From: Bolinopsis microptera
Lineage: Eukaryota; Ctenophora; Tentaculata; Lobata; Bolinopsidae
Assembly: GCF_026151205.1 (NCBI RefSeq)
Contig: NC_087079.1
Coordinates: 1,204,028-1,268,027 of the forward strand
Direction of reading: 5' to 3'
DNA length: 64,000 bases
Shown here one piece after another: positions 21,901 to 32,017 of the stretch (positions are counted from its first letter, which is position 1; every line of letters begins with the position of its first letter). Below the pieces are notes generated by a model that was not told the origin of the DNA, made no database searches, and saw only the letters and a list, made by a program, of their open reading frames with translations. A program made the translations under genes and the position numbers.

Positions 21901-24900
21901 CAAGGGGTAGGTTTAGTCCTCTCGAAGAAGACTAAAAATTCATTGATTTCATACAGTCCGATATCAGAACGTATTCTTGCAGCGAGGCTGCACAGTCGAC
22001 ATATCAACATTTCGATTGTGATAGCTTATGCTCCAACTGAGGATGCAGCAGTCGGGGTAAAGGATGACTTTTATCAGCAGCTATCTGGGGCATTTGATGA
22101 ACTACCAGCTCATGACGTGAAGTTTTTACTTGGAGATCTAAATGCTCGCATTGGCCAAGATAACTCAGCTTGGTCCGGTGTGATTGGTAAGCATTCCCTT
22201 CACGTTTCATCAAATGACAACGGCCTTCGACTATTAGATTTTTGTGCATTACATCAGCTGACAATCGGTGGGACGCTTTTCCAGCATCGTGATATTCATA
22301 AAGGAAGTTGGAAGTCTCCAGATGGCCGCACAGTAAATCAGATTGACCATGTCTGTATTTCTACCAAGTGGAGTCACTCTCTACTTGACGTAAGATCATG
22401 CAGGGGTGCAGACATTGGCTCCGATCATTATTTGGTTCGGGGTCAATTTAGAGTCAAACTTATGGCAGTTCAAAAAATGAACGCCTCTCGTAGGATATCT
22501 CCAGCAATTGAGAATCTTAGAGATCAGTCCAAGGTTGAAGAGTACTGCATTGCTCTTCAAAATCGTTTTAGCTGCCTACCAATGGAGGAGAATCTTGACG
22601 GAGAATGGACATTAGTTAAGGATACTATTAAAGAAGTGTCTATGGAGGTACTGGGTGAGCGCCCCCGGCGCAGAAAGCAGCAGCATTTGTCTCAGGAGAC
22701 AAAAAGCCTTATTGCAGAACGCAGTAAGATTAAACAGATGGCGCCCAGTGACAACAACAATAGGAGCGAGTATTCTCGGGCCAACAAACTTGTCAAAAAG
22801 AGCTGCAGGAAAGACGACGAGAATTGGGCTCTTAGAGTTGCAGCAGATCTGGAATCAGCTGCTGTCCATGGCCGGCAAAGGGAAGTCTGGCAACGGATAA
22901 AAACACTGTCCGGTAAGAAGAATCGAAAATCAACTGCTGTAAGAGACAAATCCGGGAAGTTGATTGCTGATCCCTCTGCTCAGAGAGAGAGATGGGGAGA
23001 ACATTTTTCGGAGCTATTAAACCCTCCTCCCACGAATGCGGACCTGTCTGACCTGGACCATCTTGAAGTGGTTCCATGCTTTCCTTATCTTGGTGATGGT
23101 GATGGTCCCCCCACTAGACTTGAGATTTTAAACTGTCTTAAAAAATTGAAGAACCACAAAAGTGCTGGGATCGACGAAATCTCTAATGAGCAGTTAAAGT
23201 ATGGGGCAAGTGGTCTTGTGGATAGGATGGAGAAATTGTTCTCTAAAGTTTGGAATTCAGAAGCAGTGCCTGACGACTGGTTGAAAGGCATCGTGATAAT
23301 TGTACCAAAGAAGGGTGATACCTCTCATTGCTCCAATAATAGGGGGATCACTCTAAGATCTACAGCATCTAAACTGTATCAAATCATCATATTACAACGC
23401 ATGAGTGACGGTTTAGAAAGTTTGCTACGAGACAATCAGTGTGGGTTTAGAAAGAACAGATCATGCATTGATCAGATTTATTCACTCCGCACTATTATAC
23501 ATAACTGCATTGAATATAATCTCCCCCTGTATGTAAATTTTGTGGACTTCAAGGCAGCTTTTGATTCCATCGACAGGAATTATATTTGGAAAGCTTTCAG
23601 TCATTATGGCCTGCCATGTAAATACATTCGAATAATACAGGCATTCTTTAATGGAACTGTTAGTGCTGTTAGACACAATGGTGAACTATCAGAATGGTTT
23701 GAAGTAAGTTCAGGCAGTGGCCAAGGAGACATTCAGGGTCCCCCACTTTTTAATGTCTGCCTCAATGTGGCTGCTGAGAGAACAGAAAGCAACAAAGTGG
23801 TGTCCCACGGAGCGGTTCTTCAAAGATCTATCAGTCCGCTTGTTGAGGATATCACTGTGTTAGATACAGATTATGCAGATGACATGGCTGTACTGGATAA
23901 CAGCGAGGAAGGTCTTCAAGAAACAACTGACCTTTTGTGTATGTATGGTGCCCAGGGAGGTCTTAGAATCAATGGTAAAAAGACTGAGGCTATGGTCATT
24001 GGTAAAGCAACCTCACAACGGCCATACACGAAAGAAGCCACAGTGAACATCACTGTTGAAGACACGCCAGTGCAGCAAGTTAGTGACTTTACGTACTTGG
24101 GTACAATTATTTCCAGCGACGGTACTATCGACCGTGAGCTGTCAGCTAGGATTCAGAAAGCTTCCGGAGCCTTCAATCAACTGAGTAATATATGGAAAAA
24201 CCGCAACATCCAGTCTTATACAAAGATCAGGATTTATAAGGCAGCGGTTTTGACAATATTGTTATATGGTAGTGAGGTTTGGAACACAACCAAAAAGCAG
24301 CTACATCGCTTTGAGGTGTTCCATCAGCGTTGCTTGAGGAGAATACTTAGAATAAGATGGCTCGATCGGGTTAGAAACACTGAAGTGCTGGAGCGTGCAA
24401 AGATAAATCCAGTAGAGACGTTCATAGGAGCAAACCGCCTGCGTTGGTTTGGCCATGTCACCAGAATGCCAGACACTAGGCTTCCTAAGTACCTGCTTAA
24501 CTGGACCCCTGCCCATGGGAGAAGATCTAGGGGCCGTCCAAGAAAGAACTGGAGGAAATTTTTGCTGGAAGATGCTGCAGCGTTTACAGGAAACACTGAC
24601 ATAGACCTAGAAGGAGCGAGCGAGATGGCTAGTGACCGCAAACTTTGGAGGGAGATGATACGTCACAAACGGGAGTTCATTGGTGCAGGCCACTCGAATG
24701 ATTGAGGAGACCTAATCAAGTAAGTAAGTACAAGTAGAAGTAAGATTTATTGTTATTAAAGATACCTAACACAATGAGGATTACAATGTTACCAACTACC
24801 AAATCTGTGAAGTATCAGATAGTATTTGAAATTGAATATTTTTAAACAATTACCTGAATTCTTCCAATACTGTGAATATACTGGGGCACATACAGAAAGG

Positions 24901-27115
24901 TAGCACCAAGACCCCAGTTAATATTCTTCCTGAGCAACTCTCCCATAACCAAGAAGAAGAAGACCATCTCACTGCTGACAGTCTCTCCAGTAAGGTATTT
25001 AGTAAGTAGTAGAGCCAGTAGTCCAACTAGCGGTGAAGCCTTCTGTATAGCTATACTAGAGCTCTTCAGCAACATAAAGGTACTGATGTACTTCGTCTCT
25101 AGTGCTCTTACCTAGAAGATATTTCCATATCTGTCTTTGTCCGTAATATTTAACAACATCATGGTTTATTGATTATGGGTAGAGATAACGATTAAGAGAT
25201 AATGACCCTGCTACCTACTCGAAATATGAAGTTCTTGAAGACAGACTCCCACTTGTACATCTTTATAATCTTCATTGAAGCTATAGTCTCCCCTATCAGC
25301 TTTATCCTCTTGTCTGTGTGAGCTACTGTTTTCCTTCTGTCGGATCGGAAATAACATGTCAGATCAAACAAATGTAAACTTTGTCAATTTCGGGATTTTG
25401 AAAACCCACAAATTGATACACACTACTGTGGACAGTGTTTAGTGTCTACTGACCTACAGGTTGGTCACTTAACCTACGAAAAAGGAACAGAAACAGAGCT
25501 GGCTAGGGAAAGGAATATGAAATATGTTTCAAACCTGCAAACTTGAATTCCTTTTCCGATGTAAAACTGAAGAGGAACAAAAAGGAACACGGCGCCAAAA
25601 GCTGTGAGTGTGGCGTATAACCCGATTGTGTAGTAGGAAAGAACGAAGGATGTTGTTAGCGTCAGTGGGACGTTCAGCACTGCGTGAAGAGGTACTAAAC
25701 CCTGTAAAACATGATGTGATAGCACCCGATAGCACCTGATAGCACCTGATAGCACCTGATAGCACCTGATAGCACCTGGTACAGTGTTCAAAATTTAAAA
25801 TTCCCCCCAACTCCGGCCCCCCTCCCCAAACAGTTGTGGACGTAATCTTTCCAAGGTACAGAAAATGTTGATATATTGTTACTTGTTAGTTTTCAGTTAA
25901 CTGTAGTTAAACCCACCTCGTTGAAGCGCTCAGCGTCGTTAGACATTAGTGTTATCACGTGACCAATACTAGTTTTACTAAGGGCTGAGAAGCTAATCCT
26001 GCACGCCTGAAAATTGAAGTATGTGCTAGAGATGACCTGATGACGTGTGAGGTGGTATTGAATAAATATTGGTGAATACTTTTCCTAGAGTCACCTTAAA
26101 TGTTTAACAATGTTGGACTCGACAATTGTGATCCTGAAATATGGCTTTCTTTTATGTAATCAAATTTAGAAAACAGAGATAAGAAATTGTAAAAATATGA
26201 TTCAACTGTGATCTTATTTTCGTCATGAATTTTTAATTTAATTTGATTCAAAACCTAGAACATATGATTTGGTTGAAAGTTATCTTATATTTAGTTAGTC
26301 TTACCTTATTTAATTGATAACGTTTCATAAGTAATGACTCAATTTTGTGAAATTGTAAAAATTAAATGCCATCAGAACAGATTAGGATTATATACCCTGT
26401 TCCAGGTACCTACCAAATAACCGAATATTACCTAATTTACCATGGTAATAGAGTGGGAGCTGGGATATCAAGGGTGGTAAACACGGGTTTTTAGTGCACA
26501 TAACACATAATTAAGCTCTGGGATCCACCAATGAACAGTTTAAAAATTTGATAAGTTAATCTTATCCTTGCAAAAAACAGCGAGTGTTGAATTTACCTTA
26601 TCGTAGACTAGAGCAGAGGCCTGGTTTCTTAAAACTTTGCCTAACTTCTCCAAATTCCAGTGCATCACACTTTTGAGACCAATGTAAAGAAGATTTATGA
26701 GACACATGGCACAACAGTAAATCACAACTTCACTGCAGGTCAACTTTGATGCAGAGTCAAAATAAGAGGAAACTTTGGAAACTAAAAAAGCAGGAGCAAG
26801 AAAGAAGAAACTCTGCGATAAACACATTAGTGTAATAGGAAAGATAAGCTTAGCATTAGCTTTTAAAAAAGCTCGAGGTAGAGAGGGGGATTTCTTCTTC
26901 AGCTCAACATTCCAGTAATATTTAACAAGGTCTGTGACACGTCTAGATTGGAGGTTAGGGTGACAGGGAAATATATCAGATTCTTGTAGTGGAGCTCTGT
27001 AACCCTTCTTCATGAGATCTTGTATCCACAAAAAGAGGATGCGACTGAGAAAAGTAGCACTCTGTTCAGGATTAGTAGGGTGGGAAGGGTGGATTTCTTT
27101 TTCTTGAGAAGTCAT
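12962..27115 (-). CDS. ABCC/MRP4-like ABC transporter, 20 exons, C-terminal half missing
   Basis: Minus-strand exons: 26597-27115, 25917-26006, 25535-25701, 25219-25336, 24854-25111, 21028-21184, 20700-20854, 20452-20530, 20029-20114, 19686-19766, 17402-17502, 16948-17043, 16634-16707, 16428-16486, 16085-16278, 15765-15874, 15478-15573, 15216-15314, 13222-13353, 12962-13032. Phases join throughout for 914 codons. The start at 27115 (MTSQEKEI) is chosen because the duplicate exon begins MTSPKDNE. Order of domains: TMD1 ([29 protein letters not shown]), NBD1 with Walker [11 protein letters not shown]-loop SQVPWIF, signature LSGGQRAR, Walker [13 protein letters not shown] and H-loop VTHNTEYL, then TMD2 ([39 protein letters not shown]). 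MRP4-type proteins export organic anions and cyclic nucleotides. The last exon ends with an open donor at 12961. TMD2 end and NBD2 are absent from the window, and a satellite, a Penelope element and other genes lie beyond. The gene is either broken or its 3' half lies very far away. Confidence 0.85.
13721..14303 (-). mobile_element. 5'-truncated RTE-type LINE copy
   Basis: Minus-strand copy of the 3' end of the RTE element at 21499-24742, lying in an ABCC intron. It keeps the C-terminal coding part ([34 protein letters not shown]) and the 3' tail CCTAATCAAGTAC with AAGT repeats. Relative to the full copy it is cut at about 14303. It also has an internal deletion of roughly 90 bp between CAAAAAG and TGCTGGAGCG, with AAG shared at the junction. 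The deletion shifts frame and makes two broken ORFs. Confidence 0.85.
15913..16053. repeat. 46-bp tandem triplication in ABCC intron
   Basis: Three near-identical units of about 46-47 bp (GATAATGTATAAATG...GAACCACTAT), starting about 15913, 15960 and 16007, immediately upstream (minus sense) of the exon at 15765-15874. Confidence 0.85.
16801..16845 (+). other. tRNA-like box A fragment
   Basis: GGTAGCTCAATTTGTAGAG resembles the D-arm/box A of a tRNA gene, but no box B, anticodon stem or acceptor pairing follows. It is probably a SINE or tRNA-derived relic. Confidence 0.2.
17872..19044 (+). CDS. Hypothetical protein with proline-rich repeat region, nested in ABCC intron
   Basis: Opposite-strand locus inside the ABCC intron 17503-19685. 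Frame 1 is open from 17872 to a TGA at 18202-18204. It is closed once more near 18361, then open to TAA at 19042-19044. An alternative start is ATG 17959 ([12 protein letters not shown]), preceded by a good acceptor-like CTCCTCACAG at 17940-17950. The N-terminal part has C-x2-C and C-x2-H pairs ([15 protein letters not shown]) that could bind zinc. The centre is Pro/Ser/Lys-rich repeats. The C-terminal 110 residues are basic ([10 protein letters not shown]) and not recognised. The two open halves lie in the same frame but the 35/62-bp repeat units between them rotate the frame and create the two stops. Either the array is spliced out, or the gene is broken. Confidence 0.4.
18121..18468. repeat. 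35/62-bp minisatellite in hypothetical gene
   Basis: Units begin at 18121, 18156 and 18191 with exact 35-bp spacing (CCCTACTGAACCCTCCAAACC type). They then expand to 62-bp versions that add ACTCCAAACCTC blocks. Both lengths equal 2 modulo 3, so each unit shifts the reading frame by one. Confidence 0.85.
18469..18711. repeat. 81-bp coding-frame repeat, three copies
   Basis: Three units of exactly 81 bp starting at 18469, 18550 and 18631. Each encodes 27 residues ([20 protein letters not shown] and a TTLPKPP tail), so this array keeps frame, unlike the neighbouring one. Confidence 0.85.
19281..19604. repeat. Inverted-repeat element with nested hairpin (possible MITE)
   Basis: TATAATACCTCCG at 19281 is matched by CGGAAGGTATTATA ending 19604 (terminal inverted pair with one indel). 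Inside, 19281-19294 pairs perfectly with 19358-19371 (14 bp). Within that loop nest GTGC/GCAC (19301/19348), AATTCCC/GGGAATT (19315/19336) and CAGC-TT-GCTG (19324-19333). A further 11-bp pair GGGCTGATAAT/ATTATCAGCCC lies near 19504 and 19545. It could be a TA-duplicating MITE or a structured RNA; no family is recognised. Confidence 0.5.
20115..20250. repeat. Short GTTAACCA/GACGTTAACC repeats
   Basis: Irregular tandem repetition of GTTAACCAYG, ACGACGTTAACC and ACCATGTACGT motifs in an ABCC intron, next to the exon at 20029-20114. Confidence 0.7.
20328..20450. repeat. 21-bp minisatellite adjoining an ABCC exon
   Basis: About five to six copies of GAAGCTATAATGAGAGTAGG(A), one of them truncated. 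The array runs up to the splice donor of the exon 20452-20530. Confidence 0.85.
21193..21270. repeat. 21-bp triplicate (GGTGGCAAGAGATTTTTATT)
   Basis: Three tandem 21-bp copies directly beyond the acceptor of the ABCC exon 21028-21184 (intron side). Confidence 0.85.
21352..24742 (+). mobile_element. Full-length RTE-type non-LTR retrotransposon
   Basis: The element lies in the ABCC intron between exons 24854-25111 and 21028-21184, antisense to the gene. It has a single uninterrupted ORF (21499-24705) and a short 3' UTR (GGAGACCTAATCAAG) with an AAGT/AGTA simple-repeat tail to about 24742, as is usual for RTE elements. The left boundary is estimated: a short 5' leader is assumed and no target-site duplication was confirmed. 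A truncated copy with the same tail sits at 13721-14303, showing the family has retrotransposed more than once. Confidence 0.75.
21499..24705 (+). CDS. RTE ORF: APE endonuclease plus reverse transcriptase, 1068 aa, intact
   Basis: One unbroken frame from ATG 21499. Residues about 70-320 form the exonuclease-endonuclease-phosphatase nicking domain: [34 protein letters not shown] and the terminal SDHYLV. The central region carries reverse-transcriptase blocks [40 protein letters not shown] and the catalytic YADD in [11 protein letters not shown]. The C-terminus has the [12 protein letters not shown] and [12 protein letters not shown] motifs common to RTE-like proteins, which databases often mislabel as craniofacial development protein 2. 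The length fits a complete RTE protein and no stop or frameshift is seen, so this copy may be recent or active. QGD-IQGPPL replaces the more usual QG-x-x-LSP-x-L. Confidence 0.9.
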   Translation: MNNQKWSDSRSSRRGVARMKCSGQSRKDPSVQMRTKKSPYFNSVISSQHITHVDPEKGRALPCNFIKHSINVGTWNVLSLESSSSKLYELSQNMSAYKMDVLGLTETHRPGTGEVTLDDGSLFINSGRSDGYRRQGVGLVLSKKTKNSLISYSPISERILAARLHSRHINISIVIAYAPTEDAAVGVKDDFYQQLSGAFDELPAHDVKFLLGDLNARIGQDNSAWSGVIGKHSLHVSSNDNGLRLLDFCALHQLTIGGTLFQHRDIHKGSWKSPDGRTVNQIDHVCISTKWSHSLLDVRSCRGADIGSDHYLVRGQFRVKLMAVQKMNASRRISPAIENLRDQSKVEEYCIALQNRFSCLPMEENLDGEWTLVKDTIKEVSMEVLGERPRRRKQQHLSQETKSLIAERSKIKQMAPSDNNNRSEYSRANKLVKKSCRKDDENWALRVAADLESAAVHGRQREVWQRIKTLSGKKNRKSTAVRDKSGKLIADPSAQRERWGEHFSELLNPPPTNADLSDLDHLEVVPCFPYLGDGDGPPTRLEILNCLKKLKNHKSAGIDEISNEQLKYGASGLVDRMEKLFSKVWNSEAVPDDWLKGIVIIVPKKGDTSHCSNNRGITLRSTASKLYQIIILQRMSDGLESLLRDNQCGFRKNRSCIDQIYSLRTIIHNCIEYNLPLYVNFVDFKAAFDSIDRNYIWKAFSHYGLPCKYIRIIQAFFNGTVSAVRHNGELSEWFEVSSGSGQGDIQGPPLFNVCLNVAAERTESNKVVSHGAVLQRSISPLVEDITVLDTDYADDMAVLDNSEEGLQETTDLLCMYGAQGGLRINGKKTEAMVIGKATSQRPYTKEATVNITVEDTPVQQVSDFTYLGTIISSDGTIDRELSARIQKASGAFNQLSNIWKNRNIQSYTKIRIYKAAVLTILLYGSEVWNTTKKQLHRFEVFHQRCLRRILRIRWLDRVRNTEVLERAKINPVETFIGANRLRWFGHVTRMPDTRLPKYLLNWTPAHGRRSRGRPRKNWRKFLLEDAAAFTGNTDIDLEGASEMASDRKLWREMIRHKREFIGAGHSND
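25712..25780. repeat. 10-bp repeat GATAGCACCT
   Basis: About six tandem copies of GATAGCACCT lie just upstream (minus sense) of the acceptor of ABCC exon 25535-25701. Confidence 0.85.
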
Positions 27116-29180
27116 CAGTAAATATCCACGCTGTGAAAGGAGTAATTGCTTGAGGTTAGACAATCAAGCGGAGATAGATCAGTGATTACTGTAAAAAGTA
27201 AAGGAGATTCTAAATGTTCAGTGGACAGCGACCCACAAGATTGACTGTTACTAACTATAAACTACAACGGATAATCGATACTATTAAACAATAAACATGG
27301 CAAAGAACAAACAAAAAAAGCAAATTTGAGCAGTATTTTCTGTGAAGCCTGAAATATGATCCTCTCTAGTCACGTGAATAGCAATCCTTTCTGAACCCAG
27401 GTATAAAGGCATTGTTACTTTACTGCTACACTTTAAATTTGGTATTTTAGATTTTATCTTAAATTTTACACTCTGACAATACCTATCTATCATCGTTTAG
27501 AGGTTTGAGCAGTTGAGAATTTATGATTGAGAGGGTAATATTTACAACTATTTTACAAAAAGTATGATATTAGTATCAACATATTATTGTAAATAATAAT
27601 GTAGGGCATGATTATTCATGAGGATAATCGACACTGTTCTCATTAATTTATACCTTTACATTGAAAAGCCTATGATATAAATTAAAAGCAGACTGGGATA
27701 TCAGATAAATTCTGAGCATTATTGAAAATAAAAAATAAAAAATAAAATAAAGAATGGTTTCGATGAAGATTTGAGTTGAACAGTTATGATAACGGTTTTA
27801 TAATCATGAATACTCTTCAAATAGCCAAGCTTCCAGCACTATAAACGAGAAAGATTGCCAAAAAAGTGACGAATGCTGCAAAAATTGTCTTCTGAAGTAG
27901 TGAATTTTTCCTAATTTAATCATAATATATTTAATCACAAAATTCAAACCAAAACTCCAATATCCGTAATATGACGTCAAGTAAATAATGAAATAGGTAG
28001 TCAGATTTGCACGTGCAACCAGAACAGACTAGTATAATATACGCTGTACCTACCAAATAAACTAATATTACCTAAGTTACCATGGAAATAGGGTGGGCGC
28101 TGTGATCTTTAGAGTGGAAAAGACGGGTTGACGTCAAGTAAATAGTGAAAAAGATAGTCTTTGCACTTGAAATTACCTCCTACGCATCAACGATAGTAGG
28201 TGATCACAACTTCACTATTTAATATTGAACAGTGAAGCTGTGATCTAAAGTTGTGATCTAGGAAGGTCGGCAAAAATGGCATGGTGTGTCACAAATTTGT
28301 GTTTTTAAAATGTTTGATTTGATCCAAGTACCCAAATAAATGATTAGTTGATTATTTATTAGCAGCGTGGTTCTTTGGTTCTCCTCACCTTTCAGTCAAA
28401 CCAGCTAAATTACAACATGTTTTAAAATAACATCGAGATCTTCAAATTGAAAAAATAGAAATTTTAGAATGAAGAAATAGACACAAATAGAATGAACCCA
28501 AATTATTGTATTTAGATTATGTAATGATTGATAATAACAGACAGTACCAGAGCTTCATATAACTGAGTCTTGTGACGTAGCCCTGGCTACAGGTGCCGCA
28601 TCTCACTGTCAGATTAAAATACAGACTGCTAAACGAAAATAGTTTGAGACGTTGCGAACAGGATATTGAGAAACCGCTAACGACTTTATGTTGAAACCTC
28701 AAAATGATTCATCGTCAAGAGAAAATAAATTAAATGAACTATCAGCATTCTCAAAGCTCCAGTTATTATTAATTAAGCTATCATTGAACCTTTCCTCTCT
28801 CAGGATGGCCGTTGACAGTTAAACCATCAAAAATGTTTTTTTGATGGCGACTGGGACGTAGCTATTTGTCTATGTTACTGAAGGAAGTTGGGACAAAGAG
28901 GAACTGAGAACTCTGATGCGAAACAGTACGGCAGTGTTAAACAAGGAACTGAAACCGAAGGGTTCCGTTCAGGCCTTCACACTTTCTTTCTGTCTGGTTC
29001 TAATATAGTAATATACCGCTACAATAATGACTTATATATAGATTATAGGGATATATAGTAATTATGGAGAGGTTATCAAAACAAAAAACTAATTATGGAG
29101 AGGGTTATCTAGCGTAGATCGAATTTGTTACATTTTTATTAGGTTATATATCTACGGAGTAATTTGATTATTTCAGTTCT
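27116..29180. other. Spacer between the two ABCC first exons, left part
   Basis: No coding exon recognised. 28020-28140 resembles 26380-26480 in ABCC intron 1: both contain CTACCAAATAA, ATATTACCTAA, TTACCATGG and GGGTGGGCGCTG/GAGTGGGAGCTG in order. This suggests intron 1 sequence was duplicated together with exon 1. A 14-bp inverted pair (GATCACAACTTCAC, one mismatch) lies at 28202-28245. 28890-29120 resembles part of the 707-bp unit at 3270-3350. Confidence 0.5.
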
Positions 29181-29202
29181 GTGTTGAAGAGAGACGCGCT
29201 AC

Positions 29203-30397
29203 ATACTCAGGACTTACTACATACTCAGGATGCACCACGTACTCAGGACGTACTACATACTCAGGATGCATCACCTCCTCAGGACGCACTACATACTCAG
29301 GATGCACCACGTACTCAGGACGCACTGCATACTCAGGACGCAGCACGTACTCAGGACGTATTACGTACTCAGGACGCATCACGTACTCAGGACGTATTAC
29401 GTACTCAGGACGCAGCAAGTACTCAGGACGTATTACGTACTCAGGACGCACCTCGTACTCAGGACGTATTACGTACTCAGGACGCAGCACGTACTCAGGA
29501 CGCACTACATACTCAGGATGCACCACGTACTCAGGACGCACTGCATACTCAGGATGCATCACCTCCTCAGGACGCACTACATACTCAGGATGCATCACCT
29601 CCTCAGGACGCACTACATACTCAGGATGCACCACGTACTCAGGACGCACTGCATACTCAGGACGCAGCACGTACTCAGGACGCACTGCATACTCAGGATG
29701 CATCACCTCCTCAGGACGCACTACATACTCAGGATGCATCACCTCCTCAGGACGCACTACATACTCAGGATGCACCACGTACTCAGGACGCACTGCATAC
29801 TCAGGACGCAGCACGTACTCAGGACGTATTACGTACTCAGGACGCACCACGTACTCAGGACGTATTACGTACTCAGGACGCAGCACGTACTCAGGACGCA
29901 CTGCATACTCAGGACGCAGCACGTACTCAGGACGTATTACGTACTCAGGACGCACCTCGTACTCAGGACGTATAACGTACTCAGGACGCATCACGTACTC
30001 AGGACGTATTACGTACTCAGGACGCAGCACGTACTCAGGACGTATTACGTACTCAGGACGCACCTCGTACTCAGGACGTATTACGTACTCAGGACGCAGC
30101 ACGTACTCAGGACGCACTACATACTCAGGATGCACCACGTACTCAGGACGCACTGCATACTCAGGATGCATCACCTCCTCAGGACGCACTGCATACTCAG
30201 GATGCATCACCTCCTCAGGACGCACTACATACTCAGGATGCACCACGTACTCAGGACGCACTGCATACTCAGGACGCAGCACGTACTCAGGACGTATTAC
30301 GTACTCAGGACGCAGCACGTACTCAGGACGTATTACGTACTCAGGACGCACCTCGTACTCAGGACGTATAACGTACTCAGGACGCATCACGTACTTA
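29203..30397. repeat. 15-bp minisatellite (TACTCAGGACGYRYY), about 80 copies
   Basis: About 1.2 kb of 15-bp units with variants grouped in recurring blocks (GTACTCAGGACG, ATACTCAGGATG, CTCCTCAGGACG). Because 15 is a multiple of 3 and most frames lack stops, long ORFs appear on both strands: 415 codons minus (PEYVxR repeat), 404 and 264 codons plus. No signal peptide, flanking exon or start context supports a gene. It lies between the two ABCC first exons. Confidence 0.9.
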
Positions 30398-30595
30398 TAG
30401 GCGATGAACAAAATTGTCAAAAATTGAAAAATTGTGACCTATGATTACTTAACGAGGTTTTGGATCAAGATTACTTTTTATTTATTATGTCAAAATTATT
30501 TAACAACAATAAAAGTACATTTATTTTTATTAGACTAAAATATGTTGACTATCTTCACAACAAATGAACAAAAACTTCATTTATAAAGATCCTAC

Positions 30596-31114
30596 CTTGT
30601 TGTATACCAGAGAGGACAGTTGGATTCTCAGAGAAGGTCCAAGTGTATGGAGGTTCCAATACAAGAAATTGCGCAGACCTATAAAGAGAATGTTAGCTAT
30701 AAACATCATTCCACCGTACATTAGGGCTTCCTTTTGAGTTGTGGTAGAGGCTGGGTCGAAATAGGAGGAAATCCTGCCGATGAGTACAGGTGGGGCCAGG
30801 AAGAAGAAACCTTCCAGAAAACATTGCGCGAGAATAATGCAGAGTTCCTTGGCATTGGACTTGAACAACGCTCTGGTTAATGAAGGTGAACTTTTCTTCA
30901 GTTCTTTGTCCCAGTAGTACTTTGTGCGGTCGGTGATAGTTTTTGATTTATATTTAGTGTGGCAGGCAAATACGTCGGATTCTTGTAGCGGAGCTTTGTA
31001 ACCCTTTTTTAGGATATCCTGAATCCACCAGAAAACACATCTGCTGAAAAAATTAGCATTTTCCTCCGGGTTAGGACGCAGTGTTGTAGCTTCATTGTCT
31101 TTAGGACTTGTCAT
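30596..31114 (-). CDS. Second ABCC4-like first exon (alternative N-terminus or partial duplicate)
   Basis: An open exon of 173 codons from ATG at 31114 to a GT donor at 30595, exactly the same length and phase as the first exon at 26597-27115. Both begin MTS. Both contain WIQDxxKKGYxAPLQESDxF, KYYW, ELKKxSPSL and FFFLAP, and both end LVY(D/N)K at the donor. About half of the residues are identical by eye, so they are old duplicates kept open. The region encodes the N-terminal tail and first TM helices of an ABCC4-like transporter. No other exons of a second gene copy lie between 27116 and 30595. It is therefore either an alternative promoter/first exon that splices to 26006, skipping the nearer one, or a stranded exon of an incomplete tandem duplication. 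Confidence 0.72.
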
Positions 31115-32017
31115 GAATACTGCAATAGTTAAGTTAGTTGGGATTAATTAGAGGACATAACATGTTATCCTTACACAGTACACGCTAATTGTGTAACATA
31201 TGTCTGGAGGGGAGGGAGAGGGGGGAGGGGGCTCTTTGGCAAGCAATCATAAAACCAAGATTAGACTAATTTTACCACTCGATACCTATCTTTAGCAAGA
31301 AGCTGGATTAAAGTTGTGCAGATGTTAAATTGTAAGGTGGATAATGAGTAAATGCTATTCAAAATTATATTCATAATAATACACTTATGAATTTATTTTA
31401 CATTATATAGTAGTTTCTCTCGGATCAGTACTTACTTTGCTATATATAGCAATAATAATATATATAGCAATATATAGCAATTATAATATATTATACAAGC
31501 GAAATAATGTGGTCGAATCTGGGATCAAAATAAGCTTTCATATTGCATAATATCAATACAAATATTATACTCATAATCCATATTCCAGTTTGATCTGTTT
31601 TGCAGAATTGGTCGTTTAGTGAGGGACTTTACCATGCCTGGTTAGCGGTTGGAAACTGTTTAGAGGCAAAAGGTCGTCTTTATGTCAAATAATGTTTATC
31701 AAGAAACTAACCCGGAAAATCGCTAAATAATTAAATACCTGATGATAAAACCTGATATTAGTGTGAAATACAAGACTATACAACTTTTTTGCTGGAATGA
31801 TTGTCTTGCATTTTTCGCATGTCAAGTAAAAACATAAGACTCTTAATCATACTTCTTTCCTGCTTTCTTTTTATTCAGTGGGCCTCACCGTTATGATGTT
31901 AGACTTTTGTTGAAAATCGGATTTCTCCGTTTGGTGCTGTTTTTCTTTGTATAAGCAGGTAGTTCGATAAAATGATAATGTAATTATTTACTTGGTACTC
32001 TTTACAGCACAATAGAT
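31115..32017. other. Divergent intergenic region
   Basis: About 0.9 kb between the minus-strand ABCC-type exon and the plus-strand GPCR, so it may hold both promoters. A G-rich run (GGAGGGGAGGGAGAGG) lies at 31206-31230 and ATATATAGCAATA repeats at 31440-31500. TTTACAG at 32000-32006, just before the GPCR start, could be a 5' UTR splice acceptor. Confidence 0.5.

Noticed and set aside
21499-24705. Host gene resembling craniofacial development protein 2
   Set aside because: The endonuclease, reverse transcriptase, simple-repeat tail and truncated sibling copy show it is an RTE retrotransposon.
29173-30444. ORFs of 415, 404 and 264 codons as repeat proteins
   Set aside because: All arise from the 15-bp minisatellite, which is stop-free in several frames on both strands. 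No start context, signal peptide or splice partners.
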